Positions 1-8,583 of a stretch of DNA of 64,000 nt are shown here, piece by piece. The translations under genes and the position numbers were made by a program. Source of the stretch: Streptomyces cyaneochromogenes (lineage in GTDB: Bacteria > Actinomycetota > Actinomycetes > Streptomycetales > Streptomycetaceae); NCBI RefSeq assembly GCF_003963535.1, contig NZ_CP034539.1:1984001-2048000 (forward strand), in the 5' to 3' direction. The notes beneath the pieces are model-generated. The model saw nothing but the letters and a program-made list of their open reading frames with translations, did no database searches and had not been told where the DNA came from. Positions within the stretch are counted from its first letter, which is position 1. The number at the start of each line of letters is the position of its first letter.

Positions 1-636
1 GACCGCAACCTCGCGCTGCTCAACACCCAGATCCAGGAGGCCAACAAGCGGCTGGTCGACACCGTGGGCCAGGGTGGGCCCAACTTCGCCCAGAACGCCA
101 TCGTCGGCCCGCTGAAGGACAAGCGCGTGGCGACGATCAACCGCATCGCGACGGCCATCGGCCGCACGGCCGCCAGACCGCAGGGCCTGGACGCGCTGGC
201 GCCGTGCACCCTCAACGCGAACGGGAACGCGGCCGCCGCGACCCCGAAGGCGACCCCGACCAAGCAGGCCAGCGGCAACAAGGGGAACACCGGAGGCAAC
301 GCGAACACCGGCAATGCGGGGAACACGGGGAACACCAACGCCGTCGGCACCATCTCCTGCCCGGACGTGAGGTCGAAGCTCCCGGCGGTCCCCGCGACCG
401 CGAGGGCCGAGGTCGACCGCAACCTCGCCCTGCTCAACACCCAGATCCAGGAGGCCAACAGGCGACTGGCGTCCTCGGTCGGCCAGGGCGGGCCCAACTT
501 CGTCCAGAACGCCATCCTCGGCCCCCTGAAGGACAAGCGCGTGGCGGCGATCGACCGCATCGCCATCTCCATCGGCCGTACGGCGGCCAAGCCCCAGGGC
601 CTGAACTCCCTGGCCACCTGCACGCTCACCAAGTGA
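1..636 (+). CDS. Repeat-containing secreted-type protein, 3' part (start outside window)
   Basis: The reading frame is open from base 1 and ends with TGA at 634-636, so 211 codons of the C-terminal part are present. It carries two copies of a roughly 70-residue unit. Each copy runs from DRNLALLNTQIQEAN through VGQGGPNF and GPLKDKRVA to IGRTAA and PQGL, then a short segment with a Cys (APCTL, ATCTL). The copies are separated by an Ala/Thr/Gly/Asn-rich linker (GNTGN repeats) and a second Cys (ISCPDVRSKLP). The DNA copies are very similar (1-46 against 415-460), which suggests tandem duplication of the domain. Paired cysteines and a low-complexity linker fit an exported or wall-associated protein, but the N-terminus is missing. 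I do not recognise the family and assign no function. Confidence 0.75.
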   Translation, partial: DRNLALLNTQIQEANKRLVDTVGQGGPNFAQNAIVGPLKDKRVATINRIATAIGRTAARPQGLDALAPCTLNANGNAAAATPKATPTKQASGNKGNTGGNANTGNAGNTGNTNAVGTISCPDVRSKLPAVPATARAEVDRNLALLNTQIQEANRRLASSVGQGGPNFVQNAILGPLKDKRVAAIDRIAISIGRTAAKPQGLNSLATCTLTK

Positions 637-647
637 CGTGACCGGCA

Positions 648-687
648 CCGTGGCCGCCCCGCTGAACGCCGGCCGGGGCGGCCACGG
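648..687 (+). terminator. Hairpin terminator after the repeat protein
   Basis: CCGTGGCCGCCCCG (648-661) pairs perfectly with CGGGGCGGCCACGG (674-687) across a 12-nt loop, starting 11 nt after the stop codon. There is no T-run, as is usual in Streptomyces. Confidence 0.7.
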
Positions 688-745
688 ACGTGCCAACCGG
701 ACGCCATAATTCCTTAGACAGGCGAACGACCCCCGTCCATAATCG

Positions 746-1339
746 GTGGACGTGGGAAAAACCTATGAGCGCATAGACGGCAGGCTCCGCACGTTCATCG
801 AGGAGCAGCCCCTCTTCTTCACCGCGACCGCGCCCCTGTCCGCCGACGGGACGGTCAACCTCTCCCCCAAGGGTCTCAAGGGCTCCTTCGCGATCCTCGA
901 CGAACTCACCCTGGCCTACCTCGACTTCGCCGGCTCCAACGCCGAGACGATCGCGCATCTGCGGGAGAACGGCCGGATCACCCTCATGTGGTGCGCCTTC
1001 CAGGGCCCGCCCAACATCGTCCGGGTGCACGGCCGCGGTGAGGCCGTCTTCCGCGACGACCCGCGGTTCAAGGAACTGCTCGGCCACTTCCCCGACATCG
1101 ACCCGGGCCTGCACGGCCTGCGCGCGATCATCGTCGTACGGGCCGAACTCGTCCGCGACTCCTGCGGATACGCCGTGCCCCTCATGACGTACGACGAGGA
1201 CCGCGAGCTGCACGGCAAGCGGTTCGCGCGCGAGGACGACGACTCGCTCAGCGCGTACTTCACCAAGAAGGAGCACATCGCGACCAGCCTGGATGGCCTA
1301 CCCGGGCTGCCGTTGCCGCTCCCCCCGTCTAGCGTCTGA
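746..1339 (+). CDS. Pyridoxamine 5'-phosphate oxidase-like flavoprotein
   Basis: A 197-residue protein with the split-barrel FMN-binding fold of the PNPOx-like family. Seen: an N-terminal segment with FFTATAPLSADGTVNLSPKG, then DFAGSNAETIAHLRENGRI and a conserved VRVHGRGEAVF strand. This is the layout of the actinobacterial 'PNPOx family' reductases rather than of true PdxH, which is longer at its C-terminus. The likely role is an FMN- or F420-type oxidoreductase of unknown substrate in the cytoplasm. The start is GTG at 746. The next gene begins 3 nt after its stop, so the two may be co-transcribed. Confidence 0.85.
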   Translation: MDVGKTYERIDGRLRTFIEEQPLFFTATAPLSADGTVNLSPKGLKGSFAILDELTLAYLDFAGSNAETIAHLRENGRITLMWCAFQGPPNIVRVHGRGEAVFRDDPRFKELLGHFPDIDPGLHGLRAIIVVRAELVRDSCGYAVPLMTYDEDRELHGKRFAREDDDSLSAYFTKKEHIATSLDGLPGLPLPLPPSSV

Positions 1340-1342
1340 GCC

Positions 1343-2044
1343 ATGCGCCCCGGTGTCGTCGCCCTCGCGTCCGCGTCCCTCCTCGTGCTCGGTGCCGCGC
1401 CCGGCGGCGCCCCGCCGCAGCCGCTGCCCGCGCGGATGGCCGACACCGGGGGCGGCAGCCAGCTGATCACCGCGGTGGCACCGAAGGCCGGCTCGACGTC
1501 GGGGACGGTCACCTGGTGGGACCGGGTGGACGGGCAGTGGGTGAAGGCCGGATCGGCGACGGCCCGGTTCGGGGCGAAGGGGCTGGTCGAGGGGGCCTCT
1601 CGCAAGCAGGGCACGAACACGACGCCGACGGGGCTGTACGGGCTGCCGTACGCCTTCGGCAGCAAGGCAGCGCCGCGGGGTACGGCGTACAAGTACCGCC
1701 GCGTTCACCGGGACTCCTGGTGGTGCCAGGACGATGACTCCCGTGCGTACAACCGCTGGACCGAGCCGCTGGCGCGCGACTGCCGGGCCGCCGAGTCCGA
1801 GCATCTGATCTCCTACGGCGCGCTGTACGCGTACGCGCTCGTCATCAACTTCAACTACGCCCGTCCGGTCAAGGGCCGAGGGGCGGGGATCTTCCTCCAT
1901 GTGAAGGGGCGTGGGGCGACGGCCGGTTGTGTGTCGGTGTCCGCGAACGCGATGAAGCGGATCCTCAAGTGGGCCGATCCAGGGCGCAAGCCGCACCTGG
2001 CGATCGGGACGATGCACGGGCCCACGGCGATCACCCGGTACTGA
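1343..2044 (+). CDS. Secreted L,D-transpeptidase-like (YkuD-type) protein
   Basis: A 233-residue protein with a cleavable-looking hydrophobic N-terminus (VVALASASLLVLGAAPGGA). Its C-terminal half carries the YkuD signature: a His in FLHVKGRG followed by the nucleophile Cys in TAGCVSVSA, with the GTNTTPTGLYGLPYAF segment earlier. YkuD domains cross-link peptidoglycan by 3-3 bonds or hydrolyse related peptides outside the membrane. Many Streptomyces members of this short subgroup are annotated only as L,D-transpeptidase family, and the true substrate is unknown. The ATG lies 3 nt after the PNPOx-like stop (TGAGCCATG), which suggests translational coupling. Confidence 0.85.
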   Translation: MRPGVVALASASLLVLGAAPGGAPPQPLPARMADTGGGSQLITAVAPKAGSTSGTVTWWDRVDGQWVKAGSATARFGAKGLVEGASRKQGTNTTPTGLYGLPYAFGSKAAPRGTAYKYRRVHRDSWWCQDDDSRAYNRWTEPLARDCRAAESEHLISYGALYAYALVINFNYARPVKGRGAGIFLHVKGRGATAGCVSVSANAMKRILKWADPGRKPHLAIGTMHGPTAITRY

Positions 2045-2164
2045 ACCGGCACCGGGCAAGTACGGACCGAGCACGACTGAACACACGGGCCTCCCCGCAC
2101 GTATCTCTGGGCCAAGGGACCACGTCAACCACGCACTCCCCTTGCTCCCGTCCCCGGAGGAACC

Positions 2165-3547
2165 GTGACCACCACGCTCGCGGGCGGCCGTGCCGCCCGA
2201 CGCCAGACGATGCGCCGCATCCGCCCGCGCCGCTCCCCGGCCGTCCCGTTGGTGATCGCCCTATGGGCGGGCGCGGCGGCCGTGCTGTGGTTGTGGTGGG
2301 ACAACACGCCGTCCCTCGCGGACAACACCGCCAAGATCCTCGCCGCGGGCCGGATCACCGGCCTGCTCGCCGGCTATCTGATGGCGCTCGTGGTGCTGCA
2401 GATGGCGCGGGTGCCCGCGCTGGAGCGGCGGGTGGGCTCGGACCGGGTCGCGCGCTGGCACGCGATGAGCGGCCGGTACACGGTCTGCCTGGTCGTCGCG
2501 CACGTCTTCCTCACCATGTGGGCGTACGCGCTCCAGGCCGGCAAGACGCTCGGCGATGTCGTGCAGCAGACGATCGACTCGGTCAACACGCTGCCGGACA
2601 TGGGCAAGGCGGCCATCGGCACCGGGCTGCTGTTCCTCATCGCGTTCATCTCGATCGGGGGCATCCGCCGCCGGATCCCGTACGACACCTGGTACCACGT
2701 ACACCTGCTCACCTACGCGTCCGTGTACCTGACGTTCTGGCACCAGATCACCACCGGCAACGAGTTCGCCGTCACCCCCGCCGCGAAGACCTTCTGGTAC
2801 GGGCTGTACGCGGCCGTGACCGCGGCCGTCGTCTGGTACCGGATCCTCACCCCGATCCGCCTCAACCTGCGGCACCGGATGTACGTCGAGGCGGTCATCG
2901 AGGAGACCCCGGGCGTCGTGTCGGTGCTGATCGGCGGGCGCAAGCTGCACCGCATGGGCGCGGAGGCGGGGCACTTCTTCCGCTGGCGGTTCAAGGCGCC
3001 GGGCATGCGGTTCAGCTCCCACCCGTACTCGCTGTCGGCGGCGCCCCGCCCCGACATGCTGCGGATCACCGTCAAGGCGATCGGCGACCATACGTCCCGG
3101 CTGCGCGACCTCAAGCCCGGCACCAAGGTGTGGGCCGAGGGCCCGTACGGCGCCATGACCGCCCAGCGCCGCAGCCGGGGCAAGGTCCTGCTGGTGGCGG
3201 GCGGCGTGGGCATCACCCCGATGCGGGCCCTGTTCGAGACGCTGCCCGGCGCGGCCGGCGACATCACGCTGCTCTACCGGGCCAACAGCACCCAGGACCT
3301 GGCGCTGTGGGACGAGCTCGCGGCCATCGCCGACGAGCGCGGCGCCCGGCTGATGTACGCGGTCAACAGCCCCGACGGTGAACGGCCCGACATCTCGGCG
3401 GAGCGGTTGCAGCAGAAGCTGCCCGACATCGACAAGCACGACGTGTTCATGTGCGGGCCGGCCGGCTTCGCACAGGGCGTCTACGAAGCACTGCGCGGCG
3501 CGGGTGTGCCTGCCCGCCGCATCCATCACGAGTCGTTCGAGATGTGA
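2165..3547 (+). CDS. Ferric-reductase-like transmembrane flavocytochrome (NAD(P)H:acceptor oxidoreductase)
   Basis: A 460-residue membrane oxidoreductase. The first ~220 residues hold about six membrane segments of the ferric-reductase-like domain, with candidate haem ligands in RWHAMSGR, VVAHVF, YHVHLL and FWHQ. A ferredoxin-reductase module follows: an FAD-binding segment (SHPYSLSAAP, then KAIGDHTSRLRDL) and an NAD-binding segment (VAGGVGITPMRALFE, ending FMCGPAGF). It would oxidise cytosolic NAD(P)H and pass electrons through haem to the outer membrane face. The GTG start at 2165 has a GGAGG 4 nt upstream. Genes for a triple FMN_bind protein and ApbE follow directly, so the physiological acceptor is probably the covalent flavins of the next protein rather than ferric iron itself. 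Confidence 0.9.
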   Translation: MTTTLAGGRAARRQTMRRIRPRRSPAVPLVIALWAGAAAVLWLWWDNTPSLADNTAKILAAGRITGLLAGYLMALVVLQMARVPALERRVGSDRVARWHAMSGRYTVCLVVAHVFLTMWAYALQAGKTLGDVVQQTIDSVNTLPDMGKAAIGTGLLFLIAFISIGGIRRRIPYDTWYHVHLLTYASVYLTFWHQITTGNEFAVTPAAKTFWYGLYAAVTAAVVWYRILTPIRLNLRHRMYVEAVIEETPGVVSVLIGGRKLHRMGAEAGHFFRWRFKAPGMRFSSHPYSLSAAPRPDMLRITVKAIGDHTSRLRDLKPGTKVWAEGPYGAMTAQRRSRGKVLLVAGGVGITPMRALFETLPGAAGDITLLYRANSTQDLALWDELAAIADERGARLMYAVNSPDGERPDISAERLQQKLPDIDKHDVFMCGPAGFAQGVYEALRGAGVPARRIHHESFEM

Positions 3548-3592
3548 GCGACGGGACTACGAGACTTCAAGACTTCAGGAGCTGTAGAAGCC

Positions 3593-4666
3593 ATGAGGAA
3601 GAGTCACCCCATCCGGCGTGTCGTGCTGGCCGGCGCCGCCACCGTGTCCGGGATCGTGCTGCTGCTGTCGCTGAAACCGGCTTCCGACCCGGGTTCCGCG
3701 CAGGCGGCGGGGGTCGGGGCACCGCCGGCGGCCTCGGCCCAGGGTGGCGCCGCGGCGGCCGGGTCCGGCACGATCACCGGTGACGCGGCGCAGACCCAGT
3801 ACGGCGCCGTGCAGGTGCGGCTGACCGTGGCCAACGGCAAGATCACCAAGGCCGAGGCGGTCCAGGCACCCAAGGGCGGCCAGAGCGACCAGATCACCGC
3901 CAACGCCGTGCCCAAGCTCAACCAGGCGGTGGTCGCCGAGCAGAGCGCGGACATCGACGCCGTGTCCGGGGCGACGTACACCAGCAACGGCTACAAGAAG
4001 TCCGTCCAGTCGGCGATCGACAAGGCGAACGCGAGCGCCGGCTCCCAGGGCTCGGGCGGCTCCGCCCAGGCCGCCACCGTCACCGGCGACGCCGTCCAGA
4101 CGCAGTACGGCGCGGTCCAGGTCCGGATCACGGTCGCGGGCGGCAAGATCACCAAGGCCGAGACGGTCCAGGCGCCGAGCGGCGGCCAGAGCACCAACAT
4201 CACCGCCAACGCCGTACCCAAGCTCAACCAGGCCGCCGTAGCCACCGGAACCGCCGACATCGACGCCGTGTCCGGAGCCACCTACACCAGCGCCGGCTAC
4301 AAGGAATCCCTCCAGTCGGCGATCGACAAGGCGCAGGCGAGCGCAGGTTCGGCCCAGGGCTCCGGTTCCGAGGGTTCGGGCGGCGGCGCCCAGGCCGGCA
4401 CCCTCACCGGCAGCGTCGTCCAGACGCAGTACGGGCCGGTCCAGGTCCGGATCACGGTCAGCGGCGGCAAGATCACCAAGGCCGAGGCGGTCAAGGCGCC
4501 GAGCGGCGGTCAGAGCACCAACATCACCGCCAACGCCGTACCGAAGCTCAACCAGGCGGCCGTGGCGGCCGGCAGCGCCGACATCGACGCCGTGTCCGGA
4601 GCCACCTACACCAGCGCCGGCTACAAGGAATCCCTCCAGTCGGCGCTGGACCAGGCCGGTGGCTGA
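3593..4666 (+). CDS. Secreted protein with three tandem FMN_bind domains (multi-flavinylated electron carrier)
   Basis: 357 residues: an N-terminal membrane segment (RRVVLAGAATVSGIVLLLSL), then three FMN_bind domains at about 58-145, 160-248 and 268-353 joined by Gly/Ser/Ala linkers. Each domain ends with DAVSGATYT, the ApbE target motif. The predicted flavinylated threonines are T128, T230 and T338. Domains 2 and 3 share a 69-bp stretch identical in DNA (4253-4321 and 4577-4645), which points to recent duplication or gene conversion. By family knowledge FMN is attached covalently through phosphoester bonds outside the membrane and such proteins shuttle electrons. The last 8 nt overlap the apbE start. 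The operon context makes it the electron acceptor of the upstream ferric-reductase-like protein. Confidence 0.92.
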   Translation: MRKSHPIRRVVLAGAATVSGIVLLLSLKPASDPGSAQAAGVGAPPAASAQGGAAAAGSGTITGDAAQTQYGAVQVRLTVANGKITKAEAVQAPKGGQSDQITANAVPKLNQAVVAEQSADIDAVSGATYTSNGYKKSVQSAIDKANASAGSQGSGGSAQAATVTGDAVQTQYGAVQVRITVAGGKITKAETVQAPSGGQSTNITANAVPKLNQAAVATGTADIDAVSGATYTSAGYKESLQSAIDKAQASAGSAQGSGSEGSGGGAQAGTLTGSVVQTQYGPVQVRITVSGGKITKAEAVKAPSGGQSTNITANAVPKLNQAAVAAGSADIDAVSGATYTSAGYKESLQSALDQAGG

Positions 4667-5462
4667 CACGGTGGCGGAACCGACACAAGCTCCCGCCGCG
4701 GTGCGTCATGCGGAGGAGGTCATGGGGACGGTCTTCTCCTTCGACGTCCGCGGCGGGGATCCCGGTGCCGTGCAGTCTGCACTGGAAGAGGCGGTCGCCG
4801 GACTGCACCGGGTCGACGAGGTGTTCAGCACCTACCGCGACGACAGCCAGGTCTCCCGGCTGGCACGCGATGAGCTGACCGTCGACGACTGCGACCCGGA
4901 CGTCGCCGAGGTGCTCGCCCTCGCCGCCCAGGCGGAACGGATCAGCGAGGGCTGGTTCAGCACCAGGTACGAGGGCCGCCTCGACCCGACCGGCATCGTG
5001 AAGGGCTGGTCGGTCGAGCGAGCGGCCCGCCGCCTGGTGGACGTCCCCGGGGTGACCGGCGTGAGCGTCAACGGCGGGGGCGACGTGCAGCTGCTCGGCG
5101 TGCCCGGCCCCCAACGCCCGTGGCGCGTGGGCGTCTCCGACCCCCTGCGTCCGGGCGCCCTCGCGGCCGTCATCTCCGCCGCCGGGCTCGACGAACTGGC
5201 GGTGGCCACGTCCGGCACGGCGGAGCGGGGCGCCCACATCGTCGACCCGCGCACGGGGCGCTCCGCGGTGACGGACCTGGTGGCGGTGACGGTGGTCGCC
5301 CCGTCGGTGACCTGGGCGGACTGCTGGGCCACGGCGGCGTTCGCGATGGGCTCGCGCCAGGGTTTGCGCTGGCTGGAGTCCCTGCCGGGCGTGGAGGCAC
5401 TGCTGATCACGGCGGGCGACGAGGTGCGGTGCACGGGGGGACTGGCGGCGCGGCTCGGCTGA
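4659..5462 (+). CDS. apbE: FAD:protein FMN transferase
   Basis: 267 residues matching ApbE throughout: an N-terminal VMGTVFSFDV strand, DPTGIVKGWSVERAA (ligand-binding K-G-W), NGGGDVQLLG, ATSGTAERGAHIVDPRTG and TWADCWATAAFAMG, with the conserved Asp of the active site. The enzyme moves FMN from FAD to the Thr of D-x-x-S-G-A-T motifs. The GTG start at 4659 overlaps the preceding FMN_bind gene by 8 nt, so the target protein and its modifying enzyme are translationally coupled. No lipobox or clear signal peptide is visible. Family members act outside the membrane, so export must use a non-obvious signal or the start may lie elsewhere. Confidence 0.93.
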   Translation: MADTVAEPTQAPAAVRHAEEVMGTVFSFDVRGGDPGAVQSALEEAVAGLHRVDEVFSTYRDDSQVSRLARDELTVDDCDPDVAEVLALAAQAERISEGWFSTRYEGRLDPTGIVKGWSVERAARRLVDVPGVTGVSVNGGGDVQLLGVPGPQRPWRVGVSDPLRPGALAAVISAAGLDELAVATSGTAERGAHIVDPRTGRSAVTDLVAVTVVAPSVTWADCWATAAFAMGSRQGLRWLESLPGVEALLITAGDEVRCTGGLAARLG

Positions 5463-5520
5463 GGGCTGAGCAGGGAGCGTGACGCTCACCCGCGCCGGCG
5501 GGGCGCCGCCCGCGCACACC

Positions 5521-5540
5521 CGTGCCGCCCCAGCGGCACG
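5521..5540 (+). terminator. Short hairpin after apbE
   Basis: CGTGCCGC (5521-5528) and GCGGCACG (5533-5540) form an 8-bp stem with a CCCA loop, 58 nt after the apbE stop. This is a plausible operon terminator. Confidence 0.45.
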
Positions 5541-5614
5541 ACAGCCCGCGGCCGGCGCGGGGCGGGACAGCCACCCGCAGCCGCGCCGGGCAGCTTGCGG
5601 CGCCGACGAGCGGC

Positions 5615-5712
5615 AACGCCCTCAGGGGCGCGGGCTGTATCGATGTGCGGCTCCGCCGCGTGGGCGCGACCAGCCACACCCGGTCCCGCAGTCGGCGAAC
5701 AACCGCCACCAC
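5615..5712 (+). repeat. Streptomyces dispersed intergenic repeat, copy A (long form)
   Basis: The stretch contains TCAGGGGCGCGGG, then an insert GCTGTATCGATGTGCGGC, then GCGCGACCAGCCACAC and CCCGCAGTCGGCG. The outer parts match the copies at 27771-27844 and 28979-29048. It lies between the convergent apbE and argR genes. I recognise this as a common non-coding Streptomyces repeat of unknown role. Confidence 0.65.
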
Positions 5713-5717
5713 CCCGC

Positions 5718-6272
5718 TCAATGGCCGTTCTGAGCCAACCGCAGCAAGTGATCGGCCAAGGCCTGCCCACCCGTAGGGTTCCGGCTGATCAACAGCAACG
5801 TGTCGTCACCGGCAATCGTCCCCAGAATGTCCTGCAGCTCGGCCTGATCAATGGCCGAGGCCAAGAACTGCGCGGCCCCCGGAGGGGTGCGCAGGACCAC
5901 GAGGTTCGCGGAAGCCTCCGCGGAGATGAGCAGCTCCTGCGACAACCGCCGCATCCGCTCTTCCTTCGCCGACTCCCCCAGCGGCGCCCGAGGGGTACGA
6001 AAACCCCCCTCGCTGGGCACCGCGTAGATCAGGTCGCCGTCGTTGTTCCGGATCTTCACCGCGTTCAGCTCGTCCAGATCCCGGGACAGCGTCGCCTGCG
6101 TGACGCTCAGCCCGTCGTCCGCGAGCAGCTTCGCCAGCTGGCTCTGCGACCGCACCGGCTGCCGGTTGAGGATGTCCACGATCCGGCGGTGACGTGCGGT
6201 GCGGGTCTGCGGCACGGCAGGCCCGGCGGCGCCGTTCGCCCCGTTGTGCTCGTGCTCCTGCGCATGACTCAT
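5718..6272 (-). CDS. argR: Arginine repressor
   Basis: 184 residues. The N-terminal winged-helix domain includes [19 protein letters not shown] and the recognition segment [18 protein letters not shown]. The C-terminal oligomerisation and arginine-binding domain includes [17 protein letters not shown] and [14 protein letters not shown], with the Gly-Asp pair that contacts arginine. ArgR with L-arginine binds ARG boxes; one is visible ahead of argC at 10904-10919. I chose the ATG at 6272 (MSHAQEH), 19 nt after the argD stop. An in-frame upstream ATG exists but lies inside argD. It is the last gene of argCJBDR, giving feedback on its own operon. Confidence 0.95.
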   Translation of the reverse strand: MSHAQEHEHNGANGAAGPAVPQTRTARHRRIVDILNRQPVRSQSQLAKLLADDGLSVTQATLSRDLDELNAVKIRNNDGDLIYAVPSEGGFRTPRAPLGESAKEERMRRLSQELLISAEASANLVVLRTPPGAAQFLASAIDQAELQDILGTIAGDDTLLLISRNPTGGQALADHLLRLAQNGH

Positions 6273-6291
6273 CGTCGTCTCATTCTCCGGA

Positions 6292-7488
6292 TCATTCGTC
6301 CCCGTCGGCCTCGTCCAGGATGCCGGGAAGGGCCTGAAGAAGCGCCTCCACTTCGTCGTCACCGAGGTTCAGCGGCGGCATGAGCCGTACGACATCGGGG
6401 GCGGGCGCGTTCACCAGGAAACCGGCGTCCTGAGCCGCCTGCTGCACCTTCGCGGCGAGCGGTTCGGTGAGCACGATACCCAGGAGCAGTCCCGCGCCCC
6501 GGACATGACCGATCAACCGGTGGTCGAGACCCTCGATCCCGTCGCGCAACTTCTCGCTCTGCCGCTTGACGTTCTCCAGCAACCCCTCGTTCGCGATCGT
6601 GTCCAGCACGGCCAGCCCCGCGGCACACGCGACGGGGTTCCCGCCGAAGGTGGTCCCGTGATGGCCGGGCTGGAGCAGCTCCGCGGCCCGCCCGAAGGCG
6701 ACCGTCGCGGCCAGCGGCAATCCGCCGCCCAGCTGCTTGGCGAGGGTGACGATGTCGGGCAGCACGCCCTCGTGGGCCTGGTACTCGAACCAGTGCCCGG
6801 TACGGCCGATGCCGGTCTGCACCTCGTCGAGGACGAGCAGCGCCCCCGTCGAGGCCGTGATCGCCCGCGCCGCCTTGAGATAGCCGGCAGGCGGGACCAC
6901 CACGCCGAGCTCGCCCTGGATCGGCTCGATGATCACCAGAGCCGTCTCCTCCGTCACCGCCGCGGCCAGCGCCTGGGCGTCGCCGAACGGCACGTGGGTG
7001 ACGTCAGCGGGCAGCGGCAGGAACGGCTCGCGCTTGCCGGGCTGGCCCGTCATCGCGAGGGCGCCCATGGTGCGGCCGTGGAAGCCGCCCTCGGTGGCGA
7101 CGACGTGGGTCCGCCCGGTCAGCCGGCCGATCTTGAACGCGGCCTCGTTGGCCTCGGCGCCGGAGTTGCAGAAGAAGACCCTGCCGTCCCGGCCGAAGAG
7201 CTGCAGGAGCCGCTCGGCGAGGGTGAGGGTCGGCTCGGCCATGAAGAAGTTGGAGATGTGGCCGAGGGACGCGATCTGCGTGCTCACGGCCTCGACGATC
7301 GCGGGGTGGGCGTGGCCGAGCGCGTTGGTCGCGATACCGCCGACGAAGTCGAGGTACTGCTTGCCCTCGGCGTCCCAGACCTTCAGGCCCTCACCGCGGA
7401 CGAGAGGGAGCCGCGGGGTGCCGTAGTTGTTCATGAGCGAGCCCTGCCACCGCTGGGCGTACTCTGCGTTTGCCGCGGTCCCGGTCAT
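6292..7488 (-). CDS. argD: Acetylornithine aminotransferase
   Basis: 398 residues, a class III PLP aminotransferase. Seen: the N-terminal substrate region [18 protein letters not shown], the cofactor-contacting [10 protein letters not shown], the Asp in [12 protein letters not shown], the PLP lysine in [12 protein letters not shown] and the [13 protein letters not shown] loop. It converts N-acetylglutamate semialdehyde to N-acetylornithine with glutamate as amino donor. The ATG overlaps the argB stop in an ATGA junction at 7485-7488, typical of coupled translation. It is followed by argR. Confidence 0.96.
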   Translation of the reverse strand: MTGTAANAEYAQRWQGSLMNNYGTPRLPLVRGEGLKVWDAEGKQYLDFVGGIATNALGHAHPAIVEAVSTQIASLGHISNFFMAEPTLTLAERLLQLFGRDGRVFFCNSGAEANEAAFKIGRLTGRTHVVATEGGFHGRTMGALAMTGQPGKREPFLPLPADVTHVPFGDAQALAAAVTEETALVIIEPIQGELGVVVPPAGYLKAARAITASTGALLVLDEVQTGIGRTGHWFEYQAHEGVLPDIVTLAKQLGGGLPLAATVAFGRAAELLQPGHHGTTFGGNPVACAAGLAVLDTIANEGLLENVKRQSEKLRDGIEGLDHRLIGHVRGAGLLLGIVLTEPLAAKVQQAAQDAGFLVNAPAPDVVRLMPPLNLGDDEVEALLQALPGILDEADGDE

Positions 7489-8420
7489 TCGGCGTCCCCC
7501 TCAGGCGCGTCCGGCACGACCATCGTGCCGATTCCTTCGTCGGTGAAGATCTCCAGCAGGATCGAGTGCTGCACCCGGCCGTCGATGACGCGGGCGGTGG
7601 TGACGCCGCCGCGCACGGCGTGCAGACAGCCCTCCATCTTCGGCACCATGCCGGAGCTCAACTCCGGCAGCAGCTTCTCCAGTTGGGAAGCGGTGAGGCG
7701 GCTGATCACCTCGTCGCTGTTGGGCCAGTCCTCATAGAGACCCTCGACGTCCGTGAGGACCATGAGGGTTTCGGCGCCCAGAGCAGCAGCGAGTGCCGCA
7801 GCCGCCGTATCAGCATTGACGTTGTAGACATGTCCGTCGTCCTGGCTCCGGGCGATCGACGAGACGACCGGGATCCGGCCGTCGGCGAGCAGTGCCTCGA
7901 TCGCGCCCGTGTCGATCGCGGTGATCTCGCCCACCCGCCCGATGTCGACCAACTCGCCGTCGATCTCGGGCTGGTGCTTGGTGGCGGTGATGGTGTGCGC
8001 GTCCTCGCCGGTCAGGCCGACGGCGAGCGGCCCGTGCTGGTTGAGCAGGCCGACCAGCTCGCGCTGCACCTGCCCGGCGAGCACCATGCGTACGACGTCC
8101 ATGGCGTCCTCGGTGGTGACGCGCAGGCCCGCCTTGAACTCGCTGACGATGCCGTGCTGGTCGAGGGCGGCGCTGATCTGCGGGCCGCCGCCGTGCACGA
8201 CGACCGGCCTGAGGCCGGCGTGGTGCAGGAACACGACGTCCTGGGCGAACGCGGCCTTCAGCTCCTCGTCGATCATGGCGTTGCCGCCGAACTTGATGAC
8301 GACGGTCTTGCCGTTGTGCCGGACCAGCCAGGGCAGCGCCTCGATGAGGATCTGGGCCTTGGGGAGGGCGGTGTGCTTGCGGGTCGGGGACTTTCCCTCT
8401 TCTGAGTGATTGACCGTCAT
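7485..8420 (-). CDS. argB: Acetylglutamate kinase
   Basis: 311 residues of the amino-acid kinase fold. Seen: the ATP loop [10 protein letters not shown], the substrate loop [10 protein letters not shown], and the conserved [12 protein letters not shown] and [11 protein letters not shown] segments. It phosphorylates N-acetylglutamate in the second step of arginine synthesis and is the usual point of arginine feedback. The start chosen is ATG at 8420 ([12 protein letters not shown]); the frame stays open for another 105 codons upstream, but those run into argJ and are not conserved-looking. There is a 163-nt gap to argJ, unusually long for this operon, with no strong ribosome binding site visible. 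Confidence 0.95.
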   Translation of the reverse strand: MTVNHSEEGKSPTRKHTALPKAQILIEALPWLVRHNGKTVVIKFGGNAMIDEELKAAFAQDVVFLHHAGLRPVVVHGGGPQISAALDQHGIVSEFKAGLRVTTEDAMDVVRMVLAGQVQRELVGLLNQHGPLAVGLTGEDAHTITATKHQPEIDGELVDIGRVGEITAIDTGAIEALLADGRIPVVSSIARSQDDGHVYNVNADTAAAALAAALGAETLMVLTDVEGLYEDWPNSDEVISRLTASQLEKLLPELSSGMVPKMEGCLHAVRGGVTTARVIDGRVQHSILLEIFTDEGIGTMVVPDAPEGDAE

Positions 8421-8583
8421 AACCGACTTTCGGAAAGATCTCGGATCAGCCGCCGGGCGGGCGGTGTTGGCCTGCGGAGGCGACGTAAGACTCACCCCGG
8501 ACTCGTCCGAGGGCGAGCGGTCGCCGGCGAAACAGGAACCCTCGTCGGCGACGACGAGGACCCGCGACAACCAAGCGGGCACG

